Below are positions 1 through 8,784 of a DNA stretch of 64,000 nucleotides, piece by piece (the first letter of the stretch is position 1; each line of letters begins with the position of its first letter). A model generated the notes under the pieces. It was not told where the DNA came from, did not search any database, and worked only from the letters and a program-made list of their open reading frames with translations. Source of the DNA: Maridesulfovibrio salexigens DSM 2638 (lineage in GTDB: Bacteria; Desulfobacterota; Desulfovibrionia; Desulfovibrionales; Desulfovibrionaceae); NCBI RefSeq assembly GCF_000023445.1, contig NC_012881.1, positions 253,501 through 317,500 on the forward strand. The letters are read 5' to 3'. The position numbers and the translations under genes are program-made.

Positions 1-1
1 T

Positions 2-745
2 CATTTACACGACGTGAGCGTCCGCTTCGGTGGGCTGCAGGCTTTGGCAGAGGTTAACTTCTCTCTCATGCCGGGGGAGATTGTGGGGCTGATCGGTCCC
101 AACGGCGCTGGCAAAACCACAGTCTTTAACGTGATCACCGGAGTTTATTCAGCTTCCGGGGGGCACGTGGAGTACAATGGTGAAAACCTGACAGGGCTTA
201 AGCCGTATCAGGTACTTCATAAAGGCATTGCCAGAACCTTCCAGAATATCCGTCTTTTCCAGAACATGACCGCCCTTGAGAACGTAATGGTTGCTCAGCA
301 CTCCCGCTCTTCGTGCGGAGTCTTTGGTGCCATTTTTCGCACTCCTGCCCAGAAAAAGGAGGAGGCGTGTATCAAGGAGAAGGCTATGGAGGAGCTTCGT
401 TTTGCGGAGTTGGACGAATATGCTGACGAAGTAGCGTCCAGTCTTCCATACGGCCATCAGCGCAGGCTTGAGATTGCAAGGGCACTGGCTTCTGAGCCTA
501 GTTCCATTTTGCTTGATGAACCTGCGGCAGGGCTGAACCCGGCGGAGAGTGCGGAGTTGATGGAAACAATCCGTAAAATCTCTGAAAGAGGTATCAATGT
601 GCTGATGGTGGAACATGACATGAAAGTAGTCATGGGAATTTGTCAGCGTCTTGTAGTTCTTGATCACGGAGTAATGATTGCAAAGGGGAACCCTGAAGAA
701 ATTCAGAAGAATCCTGCTGTAATTGAGGCATATCTGGGTAACTAA
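2..745 (+). CDS. livG: Branched-chain amino acid ABC transporter ATPase LivG (5' end outside window)
   Basis: Cytoplasmic ATPase subunit of the high-affinity branched-chain amino acid importer. The reading frame is open to the left edge, and the residues before the first possible GTG (position 14) fit the normal LivG N-terminus, so the gene begins upstream of the window. Visible are Walker A (GPNGAGKT), the LivG-specific [11 protein letters not shown]-loop stretch, a degenerate signature ([15 protein letters not shown]), Walker B (ILLDEP) and the switch histidine (MVEHDM). It heads the order livG-livK-livH-livM-livF, and the second ATPase is LivF at 4077. The family call is secure; the substrate (Leu/Ile/Val or another amino acid) is inferred. 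Confidence 0.93.
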   Translation, partial: HLHDVSVRFGGLQALAEVNFSLMPGEIVGLIGPNGAGKTTVFNVITGVYSASGGHVEYNGENLTGLKPYQVLHKGIARTFQNIRLFQNMTALENVMVAQHSRSSCGVFGAIFRTPAQKKEEACIKEKAMEELRFAELDEYADEVASSLPYGHQRRLEIARALASEPSSILLDEPAAGLNPAESAELMETIRKISERGINVLMVEHDMKVVMGICQRLVVLDHGVMIAKGNPEEIQKNPAVIEAYLGN

Positions 746-773
746 TCTTATTTACTTTAGGGAGGCTCATTTT

Positions 774-1907
774 ATGAAACGTTCTATGATGACAGCATTG
801 CTCGTGGCAGCAATTCTGATGCTGAGCGCAGGTATGGTGTTCGCTAAGACACTTAAAGTCGGAACCATGGGACCGCTGACCGGACCATATGCTGCTGACG
901 GTAATGACATTAAAAATGGTGTACTTACCGCGGTTGAAGTTGTGAAAGCAAATGGTGGTATTCCCGGTTTTGATGAAATCGTGGTCCTGCCGCAGGATAC
1001 TGCATGCGAACCCCGTCAGGCTGTTGCAACTGCCAACAAGCTGATCAACGAAGAAGCAAACGGTGTTGTCGGTGCATACTGCTCAAGTGCAACTCTGCCT
1101 GCTTCTGAAGTTCTTGATGAAGAATCAATCGTTATGATCACCCCGGCCTCCACTAATGAAAAGGTTACCTCCCGCGGTCTGCCCTACATGTTCCGCATGT
1201 GCGGACGTGATGACGACCAGGGTGCTATTGCTCTCAAGTTCATGCAGGAAAAACTCGGTGCTAAGTCTGTTTACATCGTAGATGATAAGACTGCTTATTC
1301 TCAGGGTCTTGCTGACGGCGTAGAGAAGATGTGTAACGCCGCTGGAATTAAAGTTCTTGGTCACGAGCACGTTAACCAGGGCGATAAAGATTTCTCCGCT
1401 ATTCTTACTAAAGTTAAGAATACCAATCCTGATGTGTTCTACATGTCCATGCAGAACTCAGCTACCGGTGCTCTGATGCTTATTCAGGCTAAGCGCATGG
1501 GTATCAAGGCTGCCCGCCTTGCTCAGGATGCTGTTTACCATCCGCAGCTTATTGAGATTGCAAAAGATGCAGCTGAAGATGTTTACCTGACTTTCGGTTA
1601 CATCGATAGTGAAGCTCCTGCTTACAAAGAATTCTATGCTAAGTACCAGCCCAAGCACGGTGAGCCCGGTGCATACTCCGGTTATGCTTATGACTCCGCT
1701 ATGGCTTACTTCAAGGCTGTCACTGCTGCAGGTTCTACCGATCCTGATAAAGTTAAAGCTGAGCTTATGAAGCTTGATTACGATGGCGCAACCAAGCACA
1801 TCAAATTTAAGCCTAATGGAGACTCCGGCTCCAACTATATTATCCGTAAGGTTGATGGCGGCAAGTTCATTAACTACTGGAACCCCGCAACCGGCAAGCT
1901 CTACTAG
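774..1907 (+). CDS. livK: Branched-chain amino acid ABC transporter periplasmic binding protein
   Basis: Periplasmic receptor of the Liv importer (type I periplasmic-binding fold, Peripla_BP_6 family). The start is ATG 774, preceded by GGAGG at 761-765; earlier in-frame codons lie inside the end of livG and would not give a signal peptide. Residues 1-22 are a signal peptide (basic MKRSMM, hydrophobic core, cleavage near VFA-K). The mature N-terminus KVGTMGPLTGPYAADG is the typical first strand and loop of LivK-like receptors. It is 377 aa, the usual size. A strong hairpin follows directly, so this receptor may be made in excess over the permeases. The exact ligand is not determined by sequence. 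Confidence 0.92.
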   Translation: MKRSMMTALLVAAILMLSAGMVFAKTLKVGTMGPLTGPYAADGNDIKNGVLTAVEVVKANGGIPGFDEIVVLPQDTACEPRQAVATANKLINEEANGVVGAYCSSATLPASEVLDEESIVMITPASTNEKVTSRGLPYMFRMCGRDDDQGAIALKFMQEKLGAKSVYIVDDKTAYSQGLADGVEKMCNAAGIKVLGHEHVNQGDKDFSAILTKVKNTNPDVFYMSMQNSATGALMLIQAKRMGIKAARLAQDAVYHPQLIEIAKDAAEDVYLTFGYIDSEAPAYKEFYAKYQPKHGEPGAYSGYAYDSAMAYFKAVTAAGSTDPDKVKAELMKLDYDGATKHIKFKPNGDSGSNYIIRKVDGGKFINYWNPATGKLY

Positions 1908-1922
1908 AAGTACTTAAATCAT

Positions 1923-1948
1923 GGTCCCCGTCTTTAAAGACGGGGACC
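1923..1948 (+). terminator. Hairpin between livK and livH (partial terminator or mRNA stabiliser)
   Basis: Twelve-base-pair perfect stem (1923-1934 with 1937-1948) and a minimal loop, starting 15 nt after the livK stop. Only TT follows, so there is no proper U-tract. Such hairpins after binding-protein genes commonly protect the upstream mRNA or attenuate read-through; which applies here is inference. Confidence 0.6.
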
Positions 1949-1972
1949 TTTACGCACAGCCCCCGGAACTCC

Positions 1973-2875
1973 ATGGAATATTTTTTTCAGCAACTCATCA
2001 ACGGTATCACCCTCGGCAGTGTCTATGCACTGATCGCGCTGGGGTATACCATGGTGTACGGCATTATCCAGCTCATTAACTTCGCTCATGGTGAGTTCTT
2101 TGCAGCTGGCGGTTATGTCGGTGTTATCTTTATGAGCTACCTGCTTGCGCAGGGGGCTCCGGCATGGGTCTGCCTGTCCGGATCGCTTATTCTGGCTATG
2201 GCTTATTGCGCTATGCTGGCTATGGCTGTTGAGAAAGTGGCCTATAAACCGCTGAGAAGCTCTTCGAGGCTTTCGGTGCTTCTTTCTGCGCTCGGTATGT
2301 CCATTTTTCTGCAGAATGGCCTGATGCTTACTCAGGGCGTATATGACAGACCCTATCCCACTGAATTGACTCAGGGAGGATTTGAGTTTGGGACAGTTAT
2401 GCTGTCTTATATGCAGCTTTTCATTGTCAGCCTGACCGCTTTTCTGTTGGTGGCGCTTAACTTTCTGGTCTTTAAGACCCGTATCGGTAAGGCTATGCGC
2501 TCCACAGCGCAGGATAAGATTATGTCTGCGCTGGTGGGAATCAACTCAAACCGTATCATCAGCTTAACCTTTGCCATCGGTGCCGGACTCGCTGCTGCAG
2601 CGGGGATTATGGTCGGTCTTTATTACGGATCGGTTCGTTACGACATGGGTTTCGTCCCGGGTATCAAAGCTTTTGCCGCTGCTGTTCTGGGCGGAATCGG
2701 TAACATTACCGGTGCAATGATCGGTGGGTTCATCATTGGTATGGTCGAAATTTTCGCTGCCGGTTATATTTCCGGCGAATACAAAGATGTTTTTGCATTC
2801 CTGATCCTCATCGGAGTGCTTTATTTCAGACCTTCAGGAATCATGGGAGAGAACGTTGACGATACCAGAGTTTAA
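1973..2875 (+). CDS. livH: Branched-chain amino acid ABC transporter permease LivH
   Basis: Inner-membrane permease subunit. It is 300 aa with about eight hydrophobic segments; the N-terminal QQLINGITLGSVYALIALGY and the INFAHGEF segment are family hallmarks, and the C-terminal AAAVLGGIGNITGAMIGG loop is the ATPase-coupling region. ATG 1973 follows the livK-livH hairpin. The end overlaps livM by 20 nt, implying translational coupling. Confidence 0.93.
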   Translation: MEYFFQQLINGITLGSVYALIALGYTMVYGIIQLINFAHGEFFAAGGYVGVIFMSYLLAQGAPAWVCLSGSLILAMAYCAMLAMAVEKVAYKPLRSSSRLSVLLSALGMSIFLQNGLMLTQGVYDRPYPTELTQGGFEFGTVMLSYMQLFIVSLTAFLLVALNFLVFKTRIGKAMRSTAQDKIMSALVGINSNRIISLTFAIGAGLAAAAGIMVGLYYGSVRYDMGFVPGIKAFAAAVLGGIGNITGAMIGGFIIGMVEIFAAGYISGEYKDVFAFLILIGVLYFRPSGIMGENVDDTRV

Positions 2876-4073
2876 AAAGCACTGGACTTCTTTAGGCGTT
2901 GGGATGATCTGGTTGTTCATCCTGCTCTGGCCCTTACTCGGAGTAAAGCCTGAAGGATTGGAAGTGGCAACCACCTTTTCGGTCTGGTGGAAGATCGCCG
3001 CCGGGTGCTCGTTTCTTCTTGTCTTACGGCAGTTGAACAGTATCGGAGCATTCAATTTTATCACCAAGCCTGCCGGCGCTGCTGTTGGGGGAGTGAAGAA
3101 GGCTACCTCGACCCTGCCATTTGCTGTCTGGGCTTTTGCGATACTTGCTTTTGCTGTTGCTTATCCGCATCTGTTCGGGCGCTATGCGCAGGATGTAGCT
3201 ATTAACTGCATGATTTATATCTGCCTTGGTCTCGGCTTGAATATTGTTGTGGGTTTGGCAGGTATGCTTGATCTTGGCTACATCGCTTTTTACGGCCTTG
3301 GTGCTTATACTTATGCCTTGCTCTCAATTAATTTCAAGCTTGCCTTCTGGCTTTGCCTGCCCATCAGTGCGGGTGTGGCCGGTCTGGGAGCATGTATCAT
3401 CGGTTACTGTTCCATGCGTATGCGTGGAGACTATCTGGCTATTGTTACCCTCGGGTTTGCGGAAATCGTGCGCATGGTACTCAATAACTGGATGAGCCTG
3501 ACCAACGGTCCCAACGGGATTACCGGGATTAAGGCTCCGGGTGCTTACTGGCCTGATTTTGCCAATGGGTTTACCCTTGAGCATCTCTGGCTCAAAAAAC
3601 TGTCCCTAATCTACTATGTAATATTAGCATTGGTTGTGTTCACCATCATTGCGGTCTACCGTTTGAACCATTCACGCATTGGTCGTGCATGGGAAGCAAT
3701 TCGCGAGGATGAGACTGCTGCCGAGGTCATGGGTATTCCCACTTTTTATATGAAGTTGCTGGCGTATTGCTCTGGAGCATGCTTTGGCGGTATGGCCGGT
3801 GCATTTTATGCAGCACGTATGCGTTTTGTCAGCCCGGAATCATTTACTTTCCTTGAATCTGCAATGGTTCTTTCCATGGTTGTTCTCGGTGGTATGGGCT
3901 CCATTCCCGGTGTTATCCTCGGTGCGTTGGCTTTGATTGCCCTGCCGGAGATATTTAGGGATTTCGAACTTTACCGCATGCTTGTTTTTGGTGGTGTCAT
4001 GACTTTGATGATGCTTTTCAGGCCGCAGGGATTGCTGCCTCCCAAACGTAGAATGAAGGCGGAAAAGGATTAA
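2856..4073 (+). CDS. livM: Branched-chain amino acid ABC transporter permease LivM
   Basis: Second permease subunit, 405 aa. The likely start is TTG 2856, inside the livH end, with GGGAGA just upstream. An N-terminal extension of about 110 residues with extra hydrophobic segments precedes the conserved core, as in many proteobacterial LivM proteins. The core begins around the segment GLGLNIVVGLAGMLDLGYIA and includes the coupling loop AWEAIREDETAAEVMGI. The end (VLGGMGSIPGVILGA, then FRPQGLLPP) is typical. livF starts 3 nt downstream. Confidence 0.92.
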   Translation: MTIPEFKKHWTSLGVGMIWLFILLWPLLGVKPEGLEVATTFSVWWKIAAGCSFLLVLRQLNSIGAFNFITKPAGAAVGGVKKATSTLPFAVWAFAILAFAVAYPHLFGRYAQDVAINCMIYICLGLGLNIVVGLAGMLDLGYIAFYGLGAYTYALLSINFKLAFWLCLPISAGVAGLGACIIGYCSMRMRGDYLAIVTLGFAEIVRMVLNNWMSLTNGPNGITGIKAPGAYWPDFANGFTLEHLWLKKLSLIYYVILALVVFTIIAVYRLNHSRIGRAWEAIREDETAAEVMGIPTFYMKLLAYCSGACFGGMAGAFYAARMRFVSPESFTFLESAMVLSMVVLGGMGSIPGVILGALALIALPEIFRDFELYRMLVFGGVMTLMMLFRPQGLLPPKRRMKAEKD

Positions 4074-4076
4074 GCC

Positions 4077-4790
4077 ATGTCAGAACCTATTTTAGAACTT
4101 CGTGATGTCCATGCGGGATATGGCAGTATCAAAGCCCTGAAAGGTATCAGTATCAAGGCTATGGAAGGGGAGATTGTTTCGATTATCGGTGCAAACGGTG
4201 CCGGTAAATCTACAACTCTGATGACTATCTGCAATATAGTCAAAGCCACTGCCGGAGAGATCTATTACAAGGGACAATGCATTAATAAGGTCGCTTCAGA
4301 TAATCTGCCATCTATGGGCCTTTGTCAGGTACCGGAAGGTCGGCGTATCTTTCCGCGCCTGACTATTGAGGAAAACCTCGATATGGGGGCTTTCTTCCGC
4401 AACGATAATGAAATCGCCGACGATATGGAGCGGGTTTTCGCCATGTTTCCTATCCTGCGTGAAAGACGCAGACAGGCAGGCGGAACACTTTCCGGCGGTG
4501 AACAGCAGATGTTAGCTATAGGGCGGGCCCTTATGAGTCGTCCCAAGGTTCTGCTTTTGGATGAGCCTTCGCTTGGTCTTGCACCGCTTATCGTTAAGCA
4601 AATTTTTGATATCATCAATGAAATTAATAAACTTGGAACGACGATAATTCTGGTAGAACAAAACGCAAAAGTAGCCCTCAGTATGGCTCATCGCGGATAT
4701 GTTCTTGAAACCGGAAATGTGGTTATGGAAGATGAAGCTTCGAAGCTTCTGAATAATCCCGATATCCAGAAGGCATATCTCGGCGAATAA
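4077..4790 (+). CDS. livF: Branched-chain amino acid ABC transporter ATPase LivF
   Basis: Second ATPase of the importer, 237 aa. It has Walker A (GANGAGKST), the LivF stretch QVPEGRRIFPRLTIEENL, the signature LSGGEQQMLAIGRAL, Walker B (VLLLDEPSLGLAP) and a switch region (LVEQNA, where LivF proteins carry Q instead of H). It is the last gene of the operon and a strong terminator follows 16 nt after its stop. Confidence 0.94.
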   Translation: MSEPILELRDVHAGYGSIKALKGISIKAMEGEIVSIIGANGAGKSTTLMTICNIVKATAGEIYYKGQCINKVASDNLPSMGLCQVPEGRRIFPRLTIEENLDMGAFFRNDNEIADDMERVFAMFPILRERRRQAGGTLSGGEQQMLAIGRALMSRPKVLLLDEPSLGLAPLIVKQIFDIINEINKLGTTIILVEQNAKVALSMAHRGYVLETGNVVMEDEASKLLNNPDIQKAYLGE

Positions 4791-4805
4791 AGAATTATTA
4801 AAAGC

Positions 4806-4854
4806 AAAAAACACAAGGCCCCCGGAATAATTATTCCGGGGGCCTTGTGTTTTT
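4806..4854 (+). terminator. Rho-independent terminator of the liv operon
   Basis: Long near-perfect inverted repeat with GC-rich core (GGCCCCCGG / CCGGGGGCC), flanked by A-rich 5' and T-rich 3' arms, directly after livF. It could work on both strands. Confidence 0.9.
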
Positions 4855-4963
4855 AGAAGGGGTATATAAAAGGCTTTAGACACGTTGTGTGTGCTATGAT
4901 ATAGTTCATTATAGTGGTCTCTTAAAAAATGGTGAGGTCTTAGTCTTGGCAAGGTGGTGTGAA

Positions 4964-5710
4964 TTGAATCGAATTCGAGTGGTCAGTGTTGTTTTGCTGG
5001 CATTGATAATGCTCACTTATGGACGCGCTGTGTCTGCAGTGGAGGTTGTGACTGTAGCCACTGGAGAGTGGGAGCCATATGTTTCGAAATCAAATGGTGG
5101 AAGCGGCATTTGTACCGATATTGTGAAGGCTGCTTTCGCAGCGGAGGGGATTAAAGTTGAATTTCAATTTTATCCTTGGAAAAGGGCGTTGCGGTGCCTG
5201 ATGCAGGCTGGGGTTGATGGTTCTTTTCCATGGGTTAAACGTGACGAAAGGGAAAAATTATTTTTATACTCCGATCCTATCTATGAAATGAAAGCGTCTT
5301 TGTTTTACCTGAAAAAGAGATTTAAAGATCATGCCGATATTTCTAGTGACGTTATAAAAAAATATTTGGTCGGAGTTCCTCTGGGATACGAGCTGGGTAA
5401 CGATTTAAAGCAAATGGGATATAAGTGTGAACCGGTACCATGTATCAGTAACGGATTTGAAATGCTGCTTAAAGGGCGCATTGATTTTCTGCTGGAAAGT
5501 GATGATGTCGGTAGATATTTAATAAAAGAATCGTACTCCGGGCTTATCTCTGAGTTTGGTGAGATTGCAGCTCCATTAAAATCAGAGAGTTTACACCTTT
5601 TGCTTTGCAAGAAAAGAAATAATTCAAAATATCTACTGAGAATGTTCAATAAGGGTTTGAAGAAGATAAAATCGAGTGGAAAGTACGCAAAGCTGATTGA
5701 GAAATATTAA
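4964..5710 (+). CDS. Periplasmic solute-binding protein, family 3 (amino-acid type)
   Basis: Probable secreted or periplasmic binding protein of the SBP_bac_3 family, 248 aa from TTG 4964. I chose this start because AAGGTGGTG (4951-4959) sits at the right distance and it gives a clean signal peptide (basic LNRIR, hydrophobic VVSVVLLALIML, cleavage near VSA). The frame is open back to ATG 4889. The mature part starts with a typical first strand and ligand loop (VATGEWEPYV) followed by GICTDIVKAAFAAEG. No transporter genes are adjacent, so it may be a stand-alone receptor, as is common in Desulfovibrio. Ligand unknown. Confidence 0.75.
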   Translation: MNRIRVVSVVLLALIMLTYGRAVSAVEVVTVATGEWEPYVSKSNGGSGICTDIVKAAFAAEGIKVEFQFYPWKRALRCLMQAGVDGSFPWVKRDEREKLFLYSDPIYEMKASLFYLKKRFKDHADISSDVIKKYLVGVPLGYELGNDLKQMGYKCEPVPCISNGFEMLLKGRIDFLLESDDVGRYLIKESYSGLISEFGEIAAPLKSESLHLLLCKKRNNSKYLLRMFNKGLKKIKSSGKYAKLIEKY

Positions 5711-5822
5711 CTTGTTTTTATTCTGAATACGTAAGTAAAAGCTTGCACAAAATATAGTCTTTGTGTTTAGGTTGTTTTCAAAATAAAGCAGTAGTTCTTA
5801 TCCAACGTTTTGGAGGCATATT

Positions 5823-6014
5823 ATGGCTAAAAAAGTAGTGATTGATCAGGACGAATGTATTGGCTGCGAAACCTGTGTCGAGCTTTGCCCTGAAGTTTTT
5901 GCTCTTGATTCAGAAGGAGAAAAGGCAGAAGTGATCAAAGAGGATGCTGTTGATCTTGAATGCGTACTTGAATCAATTGATACGTGTCCGGTTGAATGTA
6001 TTTCTATTGAATAG
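5823..6014 (+). CDS. Ferredoxin, single [4Fe-4S] cluster
   Basis: Small electron carrier of 63 aa, cytoplasmic. Cys12, Cys15 and Cys18 (CIGCETC) together with Cys55 (followed by Pro) are the expected ligands of one [4Fe-4S] cluster. Cys22 and Cys47 lie where the Desulfovibrio ferredoxin fold has a second-site remnant or disulfide, and Cys59 is extra. The second cluster motif is missing, as in D. gigas ferredoxin. The protein is very acidic. GGAGG at 5812-5816 supports ATG 5823. It is monocistronic with its own terminator. Partner enzymes (for example pyruvate:ferredoxin oxidoreductase) cannot be told from context. Confidence 0.93.
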   Translation: MAKKVVIDQDECIGCETCVELCPEVFALDSEGEKAEVIKEDAVDLECVLESIDTCPVECISIE

Positions 6015-6041
6015 GCTGCGTTCAAAATAAGTATTTCTGTT

Positions 6042-6069
6042 AAGACGCCCTCGAGGGCGTCTTTTTTTT
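6042..6069 (+). terminator. Rho-independent terminator after ferredoxin
   Basis: Perfect inverted repeat AAGACGCCCT/AGGGCGTCTT followed by eight T residues, 27 nt after the ferredoxin stop. Confidence 0.93.
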
Positions 6070-6321
6070 GGACAGTTGACCTTTTCAGGTTGGGCTGGCA
6101 AATCCAGCTGCAACACGTACCCATCGTAAATTATATATAAACTTACAAAGGGTATTTATTTTGCTTATCTCAAATTAGAACCATAATGGCTCTTAAAGGC
6201 GTAACGGTGCCGGATCCCGTAAAAACGCTGAGCTTGCCAAGATGTGGATTAGTGCATAAATAGAGAGTACTGAAATCAGCTAAAAACCCATCGTATATAG
6301 GTGGGAAGGTGAACAAAATAT

Positions 6322-7530
6322 ATGAAATTTATTATGAGTTCGAATTCTTTTCGGACAATATTCCGTGCGGTTGCCGTGGCTATGGTTGCCATGGTTCCTT
6401 TTCTTTTTTTTGCAGGGGAAGGTGAGTGCTCTTTAGGGGACAAAGATAAAGACAAGAAAGTCACTCTTCCTAAACAGGTTGATGCCGGCCTTGATTATCT
6501 TTTCGACTTTATGTCCGGCAGCGGAGCAGATCTCGATGCTTCCAAAATTGCGGGCCTGATTAAATATGTGGATGATACTCCCCCGACAGACAAAATTATC
6601 AAGTTGCCCAAACGTGATTCCGCAAATGGTGCGGCTATGCGTATGCAGGTTAATGCCGGGTTGAAGAGGATTCTCGAATATACTTACAATCCTGAAATTC
6701 CTAACTACGCCATTTATCCTTCTGTTATCCGGGTTAGCGGTTGGTCTCCTGACAGTCAGTTTTATGCTGAAAAGGCTCAGCCTTGGAAATTCCTTGGTGA
6801 TTGCGCTACTCCCAGAGTCTGGCGTGGTGAGGAATTTGAAGTTAACACTCCGGATTCCTTTGGCGGTGCATATTACCGTTACGACCTGAATCGTCTGCTG
6901 GTTCTCATGAAATATGAAGGCCGTGATGTCTTTCTTTCAGTTTCCAAGCAGCTGGATAAGTCCAGCGTGGGCATGAAAGGTCTGGTTGTTGATGACAACC
7001 AGTGGAACTATTTCTACAGCGGTATTCCCGGCCTTACTTCGGGCGGCATGGGCTGGATGGATACTTTCATGTACGACTCCATGTCTGTGAACCTTTATAT
7101 TCAGGACAAAAATGATCCTGAACAGACTGTAAGTTATCTGTTCAAGTGGCTGCGTGCTGGTTGGGCTGGGCTGAATGTGGTTCGTCCCAAGCATATCTTT
7201 GAAGGCAGCCAGCGTTTCGGCCGTGCTTTTACTGCGCTGATGGAATCCGAGACTCTTCCCGAGCCGCAGGTGTTCGCTGAAAAGGTCAGAGAGATCGAGG
7301 CTATGCCTGAGCAGGAACTGGATCATTATATTTCCGAATATTCAAAGCAGGTTGAGCATTTTGCAGCCAAGCATCCGGTTTTGTCTGATGAATTCCCGGA
7401 AGTGTACGAGAACGGCAAGTATGCCGACAAGTTCACCCGCGAAGAGCGCATCGGCGTTCTTGTAAAGGAATATGTCAAGCAGGCCATGGGCAAGCAGTGC
7501 TTGATATACGAAAAGGTCGTATCCAACTAG
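6322..7530 (+). CDS. Secreted protein of unknown function
   Basis: I do not recognise this 402-aa protein. Residues 1-34 form a signal peptide (start, basic residue around R12/R16, hydrophobic VAVAMVAMVPFLFFAG, probable cleavage before or near GECSLG). The mature protein has a charged, Lys/Asp-rich beginning, an aromatic middle part (YYRYDLNRLLVLMKYEGRD, later GWMDTFMYDSMSVNLYIQ) and a predicted helical C-terminus. It looks like a soluble periplasmic or outer-membrane-associated protein. ATG 6322 is favoured by AAGGTG upstream; ATG 6334 is an alternative. A 54-aa Cys protein follows after 13 nt and is probably co-transcribed. Confidence 0.75.
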   Translation: MKFIMSSNSFRTIFRAVAVAMVAMVPFLFFAGEGECSLGDKDKDKKVTLPKQVDAGLDYLFDFMSGSGADLDASKIAGLIKYVDDTPPTDKIIKLPKRDSANGAAMRMQVNAGLKRILEYTYNPEIPNYAIYPSVIRVSGWSPDSQFYAEKAQPWKFLGDCATPRVWRGEEFEVNTPDSFGGAYYRYDLNRLLVLMKYEGRDVFLSVSKQLDKSSVGMKGLVVDDNQWNYFYSGIPGLTSGGMGWMDTFMYDSMSVNLYIQDKNDPEQTVSYLFKWLRAGWAGLNVVRPKHIFEGSQRFGRAFTALMESETLPEPQVFAEKVREIEAMPEQELDHYISEYSKQVEHFAAKHPVLSDEFPEVYENGKYADKFTREERIGVLVKEYVKQAMGKQCLIYEKVVSN

Positions 7531-7543
7531 CAGCGAGGTGTTC

Positions 7544-7708
7544 ATGCTCTATTCTGAAAATGAAGCTAAATTCAAATACTGTCCTTACCTTATGACCAGT
7601 GATGACAAGATGAAATTCTGTCAGGGAACCATGTGCATGATGTGGCGGTTTGCTGATGGCGATAAAGGGTATTGCGGACTGGCCGGAAAGCCGGAAGAAA
7701 AGAAGTAA
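7544..7708 (+). CDS. 54-aa four-cysteine small protein
   Basis: Short gene starting at ATG 7544 with GCGAGGTG upstream and ending TAA 7706-7708. The product has Cys13 (YCPYL), Cys26, Cys31 and Cys44 (GYCGL), consistent with a small metal- or redox-binding fold, and is rich in Met and Lys. No signal peptide. It lies 13 nt after the secreted protein and 24 nt before fliJ, so probably in one transcript. Function unknown. Translational support comes from the ribosome binding site, the spacing and the patterned cysteines. Confidence 0.6.
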   Translation: MLYSENEAKFKYCPYLMTSDDKMKFCQGTMCMMWRFADGDKGYCGLAGKPEEKK

Positions 7709-7732
7709 TCATCTCAATGATCAATTCATAAT

Positions 7733-8170
7733 ATGCCCAAACCTTTTGCATTCAAACTTGAAAAGGTTCTGGAGTTCAGGGAACAGGCGGAAGAGCAGGC
7801 TCGGCTTGCTCTTGCGGAAGCCCTGCGTCTTCATCAGGAGCAAAAGAAAAAGCTTTGGGCAGTAGAAGAAAAGATAGTCGCCCACCAGAAGAAGAAATAC
7901 GACAGTCTTTCAGCCAATGACATGTGGCTCTGGCAGCAGTATGATTCGGCTCTCAAAGAGGATCTTCATGCTGCCCAGCTTCGCTTGAAACAGTTGGCCC
8001 TTAACTTGCAAAAATGTCGTGCAGAAGCTGTTAAAAAGTCAAAAGATCGTAAACTGCTCGAAAAGCTAAAAGAAAATCAGGCGAAGAAATATCATGAAGA
8101 AGAAAGTCTCAAAGAACAAAAAGAGTTCGACGAAATGGCAACAATTCGCTTCAAACCTGAAAATTTCTAA
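7733..8170 (+). CDS. fliJ: Flagellar export protein FliJ
   Basis: Soluble component of the flagellar type III export apparatus that interacts with the FliI/FliH ATPase. It is 145 aa and almost entirely coiled coil (residues about 10-130, rich in E, K, Q, L), with the FliJ-type N-terminus FAFKLEKVLEFREQAEEQAR. Length and charge pattern match the family (about 145-150 aa). Its 3' end overlaps the next gene by 77 nt. No other export genes are in the window, so the call rests on sequence pattern and on the MotE-like neighbour. Confidence 0.75.
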   Translation: MPKPFAFKLEKVLEFREQAEEQARLALAEALRLHQEQKKKLWAVEEKIVAHQKKKYDSLSANDMWLWQQYDSALKEDLHAAQLRLKQLALNLQKCRAEAVKKSKDRKLLEKLKENQAKKYHEEESLKEQKEFDEMATIRFKPENF

Positions 8171-8774
8171 GATACTTGTCTGCCTGATTTTACTGGCATT
8201 TTTTAAACTTTCCTTGATCGGATCGTTGGGTTTTGACCTTACTGATCATCATGAGGAAGTTAAGGATGTTGTTGAAGCTGTGGTGGAAAGCAGCAATGTC
8301 GTACGTAGTGTAGTTACTCCCCCGCAGGCCATAGCCGCCGAAGCTAAAGATAATTCCAAGGCTGCACCGAAAGAAGCAGCCAAGCCAGCCACTATGCCCG
8401 AGGCAGACTGGAAAGCTCTCAAGGCCAAGGAAGATGAATTAGCACGTAAAGAACGCTCCCTGCGTACTTTAGAGCAGAATCTGGATAAAAAACTGGCCGA
8501 ACTGAACGACCTTGAAAAGCGACTCAAGAAGATGATCGCTGATGCTGATGTTCTCAAGGATAAAAAGATCAAGCATCTGGTGGGCGTTTATACTGCTATG
8601 AAGGCAAAGCAGGCTGCACAGGTCATCGAATCCCTCGATATTGATCTCGCCGTCAAGATTTTGTCAGGCATGCGTGGCCGAAGTGCCGGGGCGATTCTCG
8701 GTTACGTGAGTCCCAAGAAAGCAGCCAAGCTTTCCGAAGAACTGACCAAGCTACAGACACCTTTGGAAGAATAA
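8094..8774 (+). CDS. MotE-like flagellar protein (MgtE N-domain type)
   Basis: Protein of 226 aa. It has a very basic N-terminus, one membrane anchor (about residues 27-45), a Pro/Ala/Lys-rich linker (85-105), a coiled coil (about 105-155) and a C-terminal helical domain (about 160-222, KAKQAAQVIESLDIDLAVKI...) resembling the MgtE intracellular N-domain. This architecture downstream of fliJ is that of MotE, a periplasmic chaperone of the flagellar stator known from epsilon- and deltaproteobacteria. ATG 8094 lies inside fliJ; it is the only start that keeps the basic segment before the membrane helix. Confidence 0.7.
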   Translation: MKKKVSKNKKSSTKWQQFASNLKISKILVCLILLAFFKLSLIGSLGFDLTDHHEEVKDVVEAVVESSNVVRSVVTPPQAIAAEAKDNSKAAPKEAAKPATMPEADWKALKAKEDELARKERSLRTLEQNLDKKLAELNDLEKRLKKMIADADVLKDKKIKHLVGVYTAMKAKQAAQVIESLDIDLAVKILSGMRGRSAGAILGYVSPKKAAKLSEELTKLQTPLEE

Positions 8775-8784
8775 GTTTTTAAAA

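Noticed and set aside
4889-4963. Longer start of the periplasmic binding protein
   Set aside because: The first 25 residues give no signal peptide and lie upstream of the ribosome binding site at 4951-4959; TTG 4964 fits better.
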